Made by a program: the position numbers and the translations under genes
Assembly (NCBI RefSeq): GCF_034653355.1
Contig: NZ_JAYEER010000004.1
Coordinates: 2,418,001 to 2,482,000 of the forward strand
Reading direction: 5' to 3'
Length of the DNA stretch: 64,000 nucleotides
Source: Nitrospirillum sp034653355
GTDB taxonomy: Bacteria; Pseudomonadota; Alphaproteobacteria; Azospirillales; Azospirillaceae
Notes under the pieces: model-generated
Databases searched by the model: none
Told to the model about the DNA's origin: nothing
Seen by the model: the letters and a program-made list of their open reading frames with translations, nothing else
Part shown: positions 8,904 through 17,491 of the stretch, piece by piece
Layout of the letters: every line of letters starts with the position of its first letter
Numbering within the stretch: position 1 is the first letter of the stretch

Positions 8904-9567
8904 TACGGAATTTTCCCTTTTGTTTAGCAATTATTGCGCCTCAAGCCTGAACGCCGCAGCGCTTAATTAAAATTAAGTGTAGGCCGTACGGCAGCATAAC
9001 TCAACAAGGTTTTCTACTTTAACGTGTTTATATTGACCCGGCAGCTATCCGGACCTGTGTTTTACAATACCGAGTTGGCTGCCCCTTGCTTGGCGCCACT
9101 GACCAATGTGATCTGCGACGTCCGTCCGCAATGTCCCCTCGCCCCTATGGACGAAAGCGAAAGCCCACCGACGACGCCCCTTTCGCTCACGGCAGCTTGC
9201 CTTTGTCACTTGTGGCCCGATGGCCAGGGGACCGTCCTGGCCCTGGAGGACGAGAGGGCGTCAGCCAGAGCCGCGACGTCACCGGCGAGCCACCAGCTAC
9301 CCGCTACCGCGCGATCTGCTTGAGGCCGAGGGTCATCCCTGAAGGCACAGGAGTTCAGCCCGCCGTCGCTTAGGGCCGAGGCCGCCTCGCCTATCACCCT
9401 TGCGGATACCGTCTGTGATACACGCGGTCTATCCGCGGTGACTGGCGGCTCAGCCAGATCAATCCCCTTGGGGGTTGGTTGGCGTTGGCACCCGCCGGGG
9501 ACACCATTTCCCCCGCCCCCATAAATCGATGCTCAGGCGGATGCCCGTCACCATGATGGCGTCGCCC
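8904..9567. other. AT-rich accessory promoter region without a convincing gene
   Basis: About 660 bp separate the mini YD gene from the MafI-like gene. The right part (9020-9370) is open in two plus-strand frames, but the translations have no recognisable domain, no good ribosome binding site and Pro/Ala-rich shadow-like composition. The left part (8935-9020) is AT-rich and should hold the promoter of the leftward rhs locus, including a perfect inverted repeat at 8962-8977. Confidence 0.5.
8962..8977. promoter_or_regulatory. Perfect inverted repeat upstream of the rhs locus
   Basis: The sequence CTTAATT-AA-AATTAAG is a perfect 7-bp inverted repeat with a 2-bp spacer in the AT-rich region 60 bp upstream of the first gene of the locus. 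A ten-base palindrome, GCCGTACGGC, follows at 8983-8992. Such symmetry close to a start suggests a regulator site. The regulator is unknown, and an AT-rich palindrome can occur by chance. Confidence 0.35.
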
Positions 9568-9837
9568 TCATTGCTTGAGGGGAGCAAGCACCGAAGGCGG
9601 CAGCGCCACCAGTGATGCGAGATGCGCCATTTCCTGACGCTGTTCTTGGTTTAACAGCAGTTCCATATCAGAGATCGTGTCTATCAACTCTTCGAAGGCG
9701 ATACCGAATTCGTTGTGGTCGATATAGTCCCGTATGGATTCTCGACGAATGTCGGGCAGACCGGCGATCGACATCATCAAGGAACCCAGGCGTTCCTCCA
9801 GGATTCCCCACAGCGCTAAAAAGTCCGTCGTCGCCAT
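9568..9837 (-). CDS. MafI-like small immunity protein (orphan)
   Basis: This 89-residue protein is acidic, helical and cytoplasmic. It contains IRDYIDHNEFGIAFEELIDTI, the pattern I associate with the MafI family of small immunity proteins that pair with MafB-type and other polymorphic toxins. The start is well supported by GGGGGAGG a few bases upstream of the ATG. No toxin gene is adjacent: the S9 peptidase lies on one side and 660 bp without a gene on the other, so it is an orphan relative to the rhs toxin 1.8 kb to the left. It may protect against tips carried by competitors. The family assignment rests on the central motif only. Confidence 0.6.
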   Translation of the reverse strand: MATTDFLALWGILEERLGSLMMSIAGLPDIRRESIRDYIDHNEFGIAFEELIDTISDMELLLNQEQRQEMAHLASLVALPPSVLAPLKQ

Positions 9838-9855
9838 CCATCCTCCCCCACCTAC

Positions 9856-9886
9856 AAAAAGGGGCGGAGACTTCTCCCCGCCCCTT
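9856..9886 (-). terminator. Rho-independent terminator of the S9 peptidase gene
   Basis: On the minus strand AAGGGGCGG pairs with CCGCCCCTT and is followed by a run of T. It lies about 20 bp after the S9 peptidase stop, and just upstream of the MafI-like gene. Confidence 0.8.
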
Positions 9887-9907
9887 CGGCTCTTTAAGCG
9901 CTCGCCC

Positions 9908-11953
9908 TCACTTCAAATTATCGATCGTCACCCCGGGCAGGGTGTCCGCCGGCGTGAAACCGAAGATGCGGCCGTAGAAGTACAGCTCCGCCTCCTGCGA
10001 CCGGATGATGCTGTCGGCCTTGCGAAAGCCGTGCTGCTCGCCCTCGAACTCGATGTAGGCGACGGGCACCCCCTTGGCCTTCAGCGCGTTGACGATGCTA
10101 CGCGACTGCGCCGGCGGCACCACCGCGTCCTCCGCCCCCTGGAAGGTGATCAGCGGGGCGGAAAAGCCGTCCAGGTGGTGCAGGGGGCTGCGGGCGTCGT
10201 AGACGGCCTTGCCCGCCGGGTAGGGGGCCACCAGGCTGTCCAGGTAGCGGCTTTCGAACTTGTGGGTGTCCTTGGCCAGGGATTCCATGTCCGACACGCC
10301 GTAGTAATTGGCGCCGGCCTTGAACACCTTGGTCAGCGCCAGGGCCGCCAGGGTGGTGTAGCCGCCGGCGCTGCCGCCCCGGATGGCGGCGCGATTGGCA
10401 TCGGCCAGACCGGCCTTGTCCAGGTAGGCCACCACGGCGGTGGCGTCCTGCACGTCGGTGATGCCCCAGTTGCCGCGCAGGCGGTTGCGATAGGCGCGGC
10501 CGTAGCCGGTGCTGCCGCCGTAGTTCACATCCACCACGGCAAAGCCGCGGCTGGTCCAGTACTGCACGCTCATGTCCATCGAGGGCTTGGCCGCGCTGGT
10601 GGGGCCGCCGTGAACCTTGACCAGCAGGGGCGGCTTCTCCCCCGTCGGGGCCTGGAAGGCGGGGTTGGTGGGGGCATAATAGAAGGCGTGGGCAGTGCGC
10701 GCCTGGCCATCCGGGCCGGGCGCGGTGGGGAATTCGATGGGCCGGGCGCGCGACACCAGGCCGGCCTCCAGGCCTTCCGGCGCCGGGCGGCGCAGCACAG
10801 CGTGGGTGCCGGTCGCCAGGTTGACGGTCACCACCGCCGGGGTGGCGTCGGCGAAGCTGGCGATCATGACCGCCTGGTCAGGCCCCAGCAGCCGCACGCC
10901 GGTGATGCCGACGAAAGGCAGGTCCAGGTCATGCGCCTTGCCCGTCTTCAGCTCGATGACGGCCAGCCTGTCCAGGCCCTGGCTGCTGTAGCGCGCCACC
11001 GCTTGGCCCTTCCCGGTCAGGGCATAGGTGGTCAGGCCCAGGTTCCACAGGGGGCCGCCGAATTCCGCCGCCTTGGCCACGACGGGGCGGGTGGCGCCGT
11101 CGTGCCAGGCGTACAGGTTCCACCAATCGCTGCGGTCGGAGATGAAATAGAGGGTGCCGTCGGCATCCCACTGCGGTTCCAGCACCGATTCGTCATGGCC
11201 GCCGGCCACCGCCGTTGGGCTGCCCAGACCCTGGGGGGTGATGTCGGCCACATAGAGCGTGGTGGTATCCCAGGGCATGTTGGGATGGGACCAGGCGATC
11301 CAGGCCAGGCGCTTGCCATCGGGGCTGGGGCGCGGATACGCCACGAAATCGGTGCCACCGAACAGCACGGTGCCGGCATCGCCCGGCTGGTCCACCGCCA
11401 GGCTGACGATGGCGTTCTTGGCCTCACCCTTTTCACTATGATCCTCGCGGACGCAATAGAGGTGGCCGGGCGCGCCCGCCACGCAGTCGGCGTAGCGGTA
11501 GCCCTCCGGCGTCAGCGGCAGCGGCGCGCCGCCCGCCTCGGGGACGGTGTACAGGCGCTGGTCGGCGAAGTTGCTGAAGTACAAGCGGCCGCCGGCCAGA
11601 CCACCGCCAACGGCCAGCAGGGCGCCGCCGCCATATTCATGGACGCGGGTGCGGGCGTTGACCTCCGGCCCCGTCAGCTCACGGATGCCGCCGGCGCCAT
11701 CGGGCGTCACCACGGCGTAGCGGCCCTTCTCGGCCGGGCGGCTTTCCAGCCAATAGGGCACGCCGCCGTCCACCATCAGGTCGCCCAGGCGGATCTCGCT
11801 GCCGGCCAGGCGGGCGGCGGTGATGGGCGAGGCCCAGGTGCCGTAAGCGGCGGTCTTCTTCTCGGCGGCGATCGCGTCCGTCATGCCAGTCACCAGTCCC
11901 ATCAGCAGCGCCGCCATCGCGGCCCGTCTCAGCCCCATGCCCCTTATTTTCAT
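9908..11953 (-). CDS. S9 family (prolyl oligopeptidase-type) exported peptidase
   Basis: This 681-residue protein (from the ATG at 11953) has a signal peptide (MKIRGMGLRRAAMAALLMGLVTGMTDAIA). A WD40-like beta-propeller region (about 50-400) is followed by an alpha/beta-hydrolase domain. The catalytic triad is visible: Ser528 in GGSAGGY, Asp609 in GAEDAVVP and His641 in GEQHGF. It resembles dipeptidyl aminopeptidase/acylaminoacyl peptidases of the S9 family that trim peptides in the periplasm. The open frame continues upstream to 12037, but those codons lack an export signal and overlap the promoter area. It is transcribed alone and ends in a strong terminator at 9856-9886. Exact substrate preference cannot be read from sequence. 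Confidence 0.88.
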   Translation of the reverse strand: MKIRGMGLRRAAMAALLMGLVTGMTDAIAAEKKTAAYGTWASPITAARLAGSEIRLGDLMVDGGVPYWLESRPAEKGRYAVVTPDGAGGIRELTGPEVNARTRVHEYGGGALLAVGGGLAGGRLYFSNFADQRLYTVPEAGGAPLPLTPEGYRYADCVAGAPGHLYCVREDHSEKGEAKNAIVSLAVDQPGDAGTVLFGGTDFVAYPRPSPDGKRLAWIAWSHPNMPWDTTTLYVADITPQGLGSPTAVAGGHDESVLEPQWDADGTLYFISDRSDWWNLYAWHDGATRPVVAKAAEFGGPLWNLGLTTYALTGKGQAVARYSSQGLDRLAVIELKTGKAHDLDLPFVGITGVRLLGPDQAVMIASFADATPAVVTVNLATGTHAVLRRPAPEGLEAGLVSRARPIEFPTAPGPDGQARTAHAFYYAPTNPAFQAPTGEKPPLLVKVHGGPTSAAKPSMDMSVQYWTSRGFAVVDVNYGGSTGYGRAYRNRLRGNWGITDVQDATAVVAYLDKAGLADANRAAIRGGSAGGYTTLAALALTKVFKAGANYYGVSDMESLAKDTHKFESRYLDSLVAPYPAGKAVYDARSPLHHLDGFSAPLITFQGAEDAVVPPAQSRSIVNALKAKGVPVAYIEFEGEQHGFRKADSIIRSQEAELYFYGRIFGFTPADTLPGVTIDNLK

Positions 11954-12143
11954 TCGCCTTGGCCCCATCTGCCTGGTTTCAAAGGGATGCCCCCGCATCA
12001 GGGCGCCAGTGTGCCCCAAGCGCCGTACCCGCGCCAACGCCGATGCGGGGGCCCCATGCGGGCGGGGCCGCTTGACGACGGGGCGCCCAAGGTCGATCTA
12101 AGCCCCTGTTCCATCATTCCACGCACCGCCAGGGAGAGGCCCC

Positions 12144-13220
12144 ATGGGCATCGCCGTTCGCCAGCTCGCCCCGCGCAAGGTCCCCATCCGCACGCCGGAT
12201 GGTCTGGTCCAGGCCGGCTTGGCCGAACCGTCGGCCCTGCCTGTGCTGGAACAGGTGGCGGCCAGCTTCGCCGTCTCCGTCACCGACCAGATGGCCGGCC
12301 TGATCGACCCCACCGACCCGAACGACCCCGTGGCCCGCCAGTTCATCCCGGCGGGGGAGGAGCTGGAAACCACCCCCGGCGAGCTGGCCGACCCCATCGG
12401 CGACGGGCCGCACAGCCCGGTGAAGGGCATCGTCCACCGCTATCGCGACCGCGTGCTGCTGAAGGCCGTCAACGTCTGCCCGGTCTACTGCCGCTTCTGC
12501 TTCCGGCGGGAGATGGTGGGCCCCGGCAGTGAGACCCTGGACGGGGCGGAGCTGGACGCCGCCCTCGCCTATATCGCCGAACACGAGGAGGTGTGGGAGG
12601 TCATCCTGACCGGGGGCGACCCGCTGATCCTGTCGCCCCGCCGCCTGGCCGACATCGTCACCCGCCTGGACGCCATCCCCCACGTCGGCATCGTCCGCTT
12701 CCACACCCGCGTGCCGGTGGTGGACCCGGATCGCGTGACGCCGGACCTGGTGGCCGCCCTGAAGGGCAAGCGCGTCGCCAGCTGGCTGATGCTGCACGCC
12801 AATCATTGGCGGGAATTGGACGACTCCGCGCGCGGCGCCATCGCCCGCCTGGTGGATGCCGGCATCCCGCTGCTGTCGCAGACCGTGCTGCTGAAGGGCG
12901 TGAACGACGATGCCGACACCCTGACCCGCACCTTCCGCGCCCTGGTCCAGGCGCGGGTGAAGCCGCATTACCTGCACCAGGGGGACCTGGCCAAGGGGAC
13001 GGGCCATTTCCGCACGACGATCCAGCGCGGCCGCGCCCTGATGCGCGAGTTGCGCGGCGACGTCTCCGGCCTGTGCCAGCCCACCTATGTGCTGGACATC
13101 CCCGGCGGCCACGGCAAGGTGCCCCTGACCGCCGACTACCTGGCCCCCGACGGCGAAGGCGGCTGGACCGTCACCGACCCGCGGGGCGGCCGGCACGCCT
13201 ATAGCGAAGAGGCGGAGTAA
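12144..13220 (+). CDS. Lysine 2,3-aminomutase-like radical SAM protein (KamA/EpmB family)
   Basis: This 358-residue radical SAM/PLP enzyme has Cys112, Cys116 and Cys119 in CPVYCRFC for the 4Fe-4S cluster. The candidate PLP lysine is Lys325 in PGGHGKVP, as in lysine 2,3-aminomutases. It also has the family blocks EVILTGGDPL and SWLMLHANH. At this length, without the long extensions of clostridial KamA, it is closest to the EpmB type, which makes beta-lysine for modifying elongation factor P. epmA and efp are not next to it, so the partner must be elsewhere if that is its role. The 3' end overlaps the convergent gene on the other strand by 22 bp. Confidence 0.85.
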   Translation: MGIAVRQLAPRKVPIRTPDGLVQAGLAEPSALPVLEQVAASFAVSVTDQMAGLIDPTDPNDPVARQFIPAGEELETTPGELADPIGDGPHSPVKGIVHRYRDRVLLKAVNVCPVYCRFCFRREMVGPGSETLDGAELDAALAYIAEHEEVWEVILTGGDPLILSPRRLADIVTRLDAIPHVGIVRFHTRVPVVDPDRVTPDLVAALKGKRVASWLMLHANHWRELDDSARGAIARLVDAGIPLLSQTVLLKGVNDDADTLTRTFRALVQARVKPHYLHQGDLAKGTGHFRTTIQRGRALMRELRGDVSGLCQPTYVLDIPGGHGKVPLTADYLAPDGEGGWTVTDPRGGRHAYSEEAE

Positions 13221-13906
13221 TCCCGCCCAGGCCAAGGTAGCCCGGTGGGGATGTCCTCTTCCTTTTCCTCGGAAAAGTGGCCACGCGCCCGCATCAACTC
13301 CAAGGCCTCACGCGCCACCGGGGCGACGCGACCCGGCCAGCCGGTGGCGATCAACGCCTCGGCGGAAATATGCCGGTCCGTAGCGTCGTTGGCCGCCTGC
13401 ATCATCCGGCAAACCTCGCGCAAGGCCGCAGCCTCTTCCTCGGTCATAGCGGGAAACCAGGTGGGATCGCCCTCATAAGGGAACCAATCGAAGAAGCCCT
13501 CGAAATAGTCGACGATGCCGAAGGCCAGGACATTCGCGTCTCCATCGGCCAGCGACAGCAACTGTTCCATGATGCGGTTGCGCGCCCTTTGGTCCACCAA
13601 GCGAGGGGATGCCTCTATGTCGCCTGGTCGTTCATCATAAAAAGTGCTGCCCTTGTTGGGCGCCTTGAACAGCTCCCCCAAGCCGATCCGCCAGGCTTCC
13701 TCTATCGTCAGGGTAGGGGCCGCGCTTCGCCAAAGACCAGCGGATGCACCAGTCGTGAATTCTTTTGTCACTCCGACCAGGATCCTGTTCGCCGCCGCCT
13801 GCTGCGTTCGCGCGTAAGCATGACGCGTGGTGTAAAAGCCCCGCGGCCGGCCCTTATCCACGCCATGGACGATAAAGCGGTAAAACGGCACGGCGTAACC
13901 CCTCAC
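13199..13906 (-). CDS. Hypothetical protein, translationally coupled to DUF599 gene
   Basis: This 235-residue protein is not recognised. It has no signal peptide or membrane segment. It has an Arg-rich N-terminal third (VPFYRFIVHGVDKGRPRGFYTTRHAYA), an acidic/aromatic middle (YFEGFFDWFPYEGDPTWFP) and a helical C-terminal part. It starts with GTG inside the stop region of the preceding DUF599 gene (GTGA overlap), so the two are translated together. Its last 22 bases overlap the convergent KamA-like gene. Codon use is less GC-biased at the third position than in the neighbours, suggesting a faster evolving gene. No function is proposed. Confidence 0.65.
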   Translation of the reverse strand: MRGYAVPFYRFIVHGVDKGRPRGFYTTRHAYARTQQAAANRILVGVTKEFTTGASAGLWRSAAPTLTIEEAWRIGLGELFKAPNKGSTFYDERPGDIEASPRLVDQRARNRIMEQLLSLADGDANVLAFGIVDYFEGFFDWFPYEGDPTWFPAMTEEEAAALREVCRMMQAANDATDRHISAEALIATGWPGRVAPVAREALELMRARGHFSEEKEEDIPTGLPWPGRDYSASSL

Positions 13907-14649
13907 GCCCCTTCCGGCGGCTGCGGCTGGCGGCGTTCCGGCAGCACCATGCGCACCGCCGTGCCGAAGCGGCGCACGGCGTGGAAGGCGCGGGAATGGA
14001 AGTGGCGGCGGACCAGCACCACGATCACCAGGGTGGTGCTGGCCATGAAGGCCAAGGGGTGGACGAACCAGCCCAGGGCCGCGAAGCCGAAGTAATAGGC
14101 CCGCACCCCGGCGTTGAAGCTCTGCACCGCCAGGGACAGCAGGGCCGCCGCCGCGTCCGCCGCCTCTTCCACGTCCACACTGGGCGGATGGTTGGTGGCG
14201 TCAGGCATGGCGCCGATCAGGGCGCAGGTATAGTTGTACTGCCGCACCGCCCAGGTGAACTGGAAGAAGGCGTAGACCAGCACGCCCAGCAGCAGGAACA
14301 GCTTCACCTCGATCAGGGCGCCGGATGCAGTGCTGGCCACGTGCATCTTGTCCACCAGGGCCGCCAGCCGGTCGGCGTTCACCAGGGCGCTGAGGTCGCC
14401 GGCGATCAGCAGCACGGTGGTGGAGGCGAAGAAGGACACGCTCTGGATCAGATGGCCCAGCAGCTGGCCGTCCAGCAGGCGGGTGTCGCGCGCCTGCATG
14501 TTGCGCATCCACACCTCGCGAACCGTGCGCATGTGCAGGTTCAGGCTGGCCGGCGCCCCCGGCAGGCGGAAGATGACATTATAGCCGCCCCACAACACGA
14601 AGAAGGTGGTGAGGGCCAGAAGGTCCAGTGGCGCCAGGTCGAAGGGCAT
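13903..14649 (-). CDS. DUF599 family membrane protein
   Basis: This 248-residue inner-membrane protein has four evident hydrophobic segments (about 8-25, 75-92, 112-135, 190-215). It carries the DUF599 signatures NLHMRTVREVWMRNM near residue 40 and a conserved QYNYTCALIGAMP block after the third segment. Function of the family is unknown. The ATG at 14649 follows a short GA-rich stretch, and the stop overlaps the GTG start of the downstream hypothetical gene by 4 bases. Confidence 0.8.
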   Translation of the reverse strand: MPFDLAPLDLLALTTFFVLWGGYNVIFRLPGAPASLNLHMRTVREVWMRNMQARDTRLLDGQLLGHLIQSVSFFASTTVLLIAGDLSALVNADRLAALVDKMHVASTASGALIEVKLFLLLGVLVYAFFQFTWAVRQYNYTCALIGAMPDATNHPPSVDVEEAADAAAALLSLAVQSFNAGVRAYYFGFAALGWFVHPLAFMASTTLVIVVLVRRHFHSRAFHAVRRFGTAVRMVLPERRQPQPPEGA

Positions 14650-14741
14650 GGGCGGGGCTGCGATCGGAGAGGGATGGAAGGCCCCGCATCATGCCTTGAG
14701 CCCGCCCGCCAGGCGAGCGGAAGCTTGAGGCCTTCGCGCCG

Positions 14742-15410
14742 TCAGGCCGCGGGCGGCGCGTCGGCCTGGCGGTCGGGTGCAGCGTCGGCGAAGGCCGGCA
14801 GGGCCAGGCAGGCCTGGTCGATGGCCGCCAGGGTGGGACAGGCCGACAGGTCGGCGTTGAAGCGCCGGGCGTTGAACATTTGCGGCACCAGGGTCAGGTC
14901 CGCCAGGCCGGGTATGTCGCCGAAGCAGAAGCGCCCGGCGTGGGGGCTCACCATCGCCTCCACCGCCGCCAGACCGGTTTCCATCCAGTGGCGCATCCAG
15001 TGGCCCACCCGTTCCTCATCCACGCCCATCTCACCCTTCAGGTACTTCTGGACCCGCAGGTTGTTGATGGGGTGGATGTCGCAGGCGATGGCCAGGGCCA
15101 CGGCGCGCGCCTGGGCCCGGACGATGGGGTTGGCCGGCAGCAGGGCGGGGGTGGGGTGAACTTCGTCCAGGTATTCCACGATGGCCAGCGACTGGGTCAG
15201 CAGGTGATGGCCGGTCGCGTCGTCCACCGCCAGGGTGGGCAGCTGGCCCTGCGGGTTCAGGGCCAGATAGTCCGGCTTCAACTGTTCCCCGCCGTCGCGC
15301 AGCAGATGCACCGGCACCTGCTCGGCCGTCAGACCCTTCAGGTTCAGGGCGATGCGCACGCGGTAGGCGGCGGAGGAACGGAAGTAGGTATAGAGGGCGA
15401 GCGAGGCCAT
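14742..15410 (-). CDS. maiA: Maleylacetoacetate isomerase
   Basis: This 222-residue zeta-class glutathione transferase isomerises 4-maleylacetoacetate to 4-fumarylacetoacetate with glutathione, the next-to-last step of tyrosine/homogentisate degradation. The N-terminal thioredoxin-like domain starts with the family signature YFRSSAAYRVRIALNLKG, including the catalytic Ser-Ser pair. It continues with NPQGQLPTL and then the helical C-terminal domain. It lies 29 bp after the fumarylacetoacetate hydrolase gene on the same strand, which supports one operon and the pathway assignment. Regulation is probably by the MarR protein encoded divergently at 16832. Confidence 0.92.
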   Translation of the reverse strand: MASLALYTYFRSSAAYRVRIALNLKGLTAEQVPVHLLRDGGEQLKPDYLALNPQGQLPTLAVDDATGHHLLTQSLAIVEYLDEVHPTPALLPANPIVRAQARAVALAIACDIHPINNLRVQKYLKGEMGVDEERVGHWMRHWMETGLAAVEAMVSPHAGRFCFGDIPGLADLTLVPQMFNARRFNADLSACPTLAAIDQACLALPAFADAAPDRQADAPPAA

Positions 15411-15439
15411 GGGACAGGCGGGTCCTGGAAAGGGGATGG

Positions 15440-16531
15440 TCAGAGGACGGGGGTCGGGACGGGCTCGGGCGCCACCGGGTGGGCCTGGTATTCCGCCACC
15501 GTCTGCTCGATCGCGCCGAAGATGCTGGCGCCGGCGGCGTCCCGCATCTCGATACGCACGCTGTCGCCGAAGCGCAGGAAGGGCGTCTTGGGCTGGCCCT
15601 GCAACAAGGTTTCCACCGTGCGCACCTCGGCCAGGCAGGAATAGCCCACGCCACCTTCCGCGATGGGCTTGCCCGGGCCGCCGTCCGGCCCCCGGTTGGA
15701 CACGGTGCCGGAACCGATGATGGTCCCGGCGACCAGCGGCCGGGTGTGGGCCGCGTGGGCGATCAGTTGGCCGAAGTCGAAGGTCATGTCGACCCCGGCG
15801 TTGGGCCGGCCGAAGGGCTGGCCGTTGATGAAGGACAGCAGGTCCAGGTGCAGCTTGCCGTCGCGCCAGGCGTCGCCCAGGGCGTCCGGCGTCACCGCCA
15901 CGGGGGCGAAGGCGCTGGACGGTTTGGACTGGAAGAAGCCGAAGCCCTTGCCCAATTCCGCCGGGATCAGGCCGCGCAGGGACACGTCGTTGACCAGCAT
16001 GACCAGGCGGATCAGGCCGCGCGCCTCATCCGCCGACACGCCCATGGGCACATCGCCGGTGACCACCGCCACCTCCCCCTCCAGATCGATACCCCAGGTT
16101 TCATTGGCCATGAGGATGGGGTCACGAGGCCCGAGGAAGCTGTCGGACCCGCCCTGGTACATCAGCGGGTCGGTCCAGAAGCTGGGCGGCATGTCGGCGC
16201 CGCGCGCCTTGCGCACCAGCTCCACATGGTTGACGTAGGCCGAGCCGTCCGCCCACTGATACGCGCGGGGCAGTGGGGCCATGCAGGCGGCTTCATCGAA
16301 GGCCTCGAACGGGGCCACGCCCTCATCCAGTTCGGCCGCCACCTCGGCCAGGCGCGGCGCCACCTGCGCCCAGTCGTCCAGCGCCCGCTGCAGCGTGGGG
16401 GCGATGCCAGGCACGGCGCGGAAGCGCGCCAGGTCGGCCGACACGACGACCAGGATGCCGTCGCGGCCCACCTTGGCCTGCAAGGCGGCGTCCAGCGTGC
16501 GGTCCAGCGATTTCAGGGTAGCCAGCTTCAT
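15440..16531 (-). CDS. Fumarylacetoacetate hydrolase family protein
   Basis: This 363-residue FAH-family enzyme is expected to split fumarylacetoacetate into fumarate and acetoacetate, the last step of tyrosine breakdown. The C-terminal catalytic fold is evident: ETWGIDLEGEVAVVTGDV carries the metal-binding acidic residues, then VMLVNDVSLRGL, KPSSAFAPVAVTPD and VAGTIIGSGTVSNRG. The length matches the shorter bacterial FAH-like group rather than the ~420-residue eukaryotic enzyme. It starts 300 bp from the divergent MarR gene, with an operator between, and is followed directly by maiA. hmgA and hpd are not in the window. Confidence 0.88.
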   Translation of the reverse strand: MKLATLKSLDRTLDAALQAKVGRDGILVVVSADLARFRAVPGIAPTLQRALDDWAQVAPRLAEVAAELDEGVAPFEAFDEAACMAPLPRAYQWADGSAYVNHVELVRKARGADMPPSFWTDPLMYQGGSDSFLGPRDPILMANETWGIDLEGEVAVVTGDVPMGVSADEARGLIRLVMLVNDVSLRGLIPAELGKGFGFFQSKPSSAFAPVAVTPDALGDAWRDGKLHLDLLSFINGQPFGRPNAGVDMTFDFGQLIAHAAHTRPLVAGTIIGSGTVSNRGPDGGPGKPIAEGGVGYSCLAEVRTVETLLQGQPKTPFLRFGDSVRIEMRDAAGASIFGAIEQTVAEYQAHPVAPEPVPTPVL

Positions 16532-16831
16532 GGGGGGCCTTTCCTATCGATCCTTTCGCCCTTACGGGGTCGGCAGGAAAAGGGGCGCCCTCAAGGCGGC
16601 CGGCCATCCCAGGGGACGGCGGCGCCTTGAGACCACGAAAAACGGGGCTGTTTCCTCCCAACCCGTCTTCCACCCCCGGGGCGATGCCCGTTAAGGACAA
16701 CCCCAATGACAGGATGGACAGCGGCCGGTTTTATCGTTTCAAATGAAACGTTATAAGTACAGTAGGCCGCGCGGATTTCCCTGTCAAGCCGCCCCGCCAC
16801 CGCCACCAACCTGTCACAGGGTCAGCCCCCC
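16532..16831. other. Divergent promoter region, FAH operon / marR
   Basis: These 300 bp hold no gene. The part from 16720 to 16770 is AT-rich, carries the palindromic operator at 16735-16750 and has -10-like sequences on both strands (TATAAG just right of the operator on the plus strand, and GATAAA-type on the minus strand). Transcription in both directions probably starts here. Confidence 0.6.
16735..16750. promoter_or_regulatory. Operator palindrome for the divergent MarR-type regulator
   Basis: The sequence CGTTTCA-AA-TGAAACG is a perfect 7-bp inverted repeat with a 2-bp spacer, placed between the FAH/maiA operon and the MarR gene. The size and symmetry fit a MarR-dimer site. It overlaps the likely promoters of both units, so autoregulation and control of the degradation genes are both likely. 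Confidence 0.7.
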
Positions 16832-17308
16832 ATGCCCCCCGATCTGCAGCTGAACCGCTTCCTCCCCTACCGGCTGAACATCCTGTCGAAGAAGGTCAGC
16901 CTGGCGCTGGCCACGCGGTACCAGGAACGCTTCGGCCTCAGCATTCCGGAGTGGCGGGTGTTCGCCACCCTGGGCCAGGAACAGCCGCTGTCATCCAACG
17001 ACATCGTGGAGCGCACGGCCATGGACAAGGCCAAGGTCAGCCGGGCGGTGAACCGCCTGGTGGCCGCCGGCCTGCTGGACCGCCAGCCCCACCCCCGCGA
17101 CCAGCGCCTGCTGCGCCTGTCGTTCAGTCACAAGGGCCGCGACCTTTACGCGCAGGTGGCGCCAGAGGCCCTGGCCTGGGAAGGCCAGTTGCTGTCGGTC
17201 CTGACGGACACCGAGCGCGCCCAACTCTGGGCGCTGATGGAAAAGCTGGAACGGCGGGTGGCGGAGGAAATCCCGGAATCGGTGCCGCTGTCGGACTCGT
17301 TGGATTAA
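16832..17308 (+). CDS. MarR family transcriptional regulator
   Basis: This 158-residue winged helix-turn-helix regulator has the MarR core: LSIPEWRVFATLGQ, then a recognition region SSNDIVERTAMDKAKVSRAVNRLVAAGLLDRQ and the wing DPRDQRLLRLSFS-type segment (here HPRDQRLLRLSF). It is divergent from the FAH/maiA operon and shares a 300-bp promoter region with a perfect palindrome. The natural reading is a repressor of the tyrosine/homogentisate genes that responds to a pathway intermediate, as for HmgR/HpdR-like regulators; the ligand is inferred. Confidence 0.88.
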   Translation: MPPDLQLNRFLPYRLNILSKKVSLALATRYQERFGLSIPEWRVFATLGQEQPLSSNDIVERTAMDKAKVSRAVNRLVAAGLLDRQPHPRDQRLLRLSFSHKGRDLYAQVAPEALAWEGQLLSVLTDTERAQLWALMEKLERRVAEEIPESVPLSDSLD

Positions 17309-17310
17309 TT

Positions 17311-17406
17311 CCTCAAGCGCCGGCAGGCCCATCCGGGCCTTTGGCTCATCCTCAGTTTCCAGTCCGCTGCGCTCCCCGGAAATCTCGGCGGCCACAGTCG
17401 CGGCCT
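17311..17406 (-). repeat. Dispersed ~95-nt palindromic repeat, copy A
   Basis: Read on the minus strand this copy contains GGCCGCGA, TTTCCGG, AGCGGACTGGAAACTGAGGA, a CCxGGATGGGCC hairpin and the ending GCGCTTGAGGAA. The same blocks in the same order occur at 61050-61144 and, in shorter form, at 30455-30545 and 63616-63720. It lies just after the marR stop codon, pointing back toward that gene. Confidence 0.8.
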
Positions 17407-17491
17407 ACAGCGGCACGAGGCCAGGCTTCATGCCGCTGCTTGGCGCATCACCCGAACGGTGGCTTCAGTTGAAGCCACCGTCGCGCTTCAC

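Noticed and set aside
9024..9373. Two overlapping plus-strand frames upstream of the MafI-like gene
   Set aside because: Shadow-like composition, no start signal, no domain.
1668..9592. Shared LKQ-stop ending of the rhs tip and the MafI-like protein
   Set aside because: Only about nine bases match and the flanks do not, so chance is the simplest explanation.
1668..9837. Type VI secretion link for the RHS protein
   Set aside because: No vgrG, PAAR, EagR or Tss gene is visible, and the protein has a Sec signal peptide; the 5' neighbours are exported proteins instead.
9734..12532. 932-codon plus-strand open frame over the S9 peptidase
   Set aside because: Antisense shadow of a high-GC gene with a full catalytic triad on the other strand.
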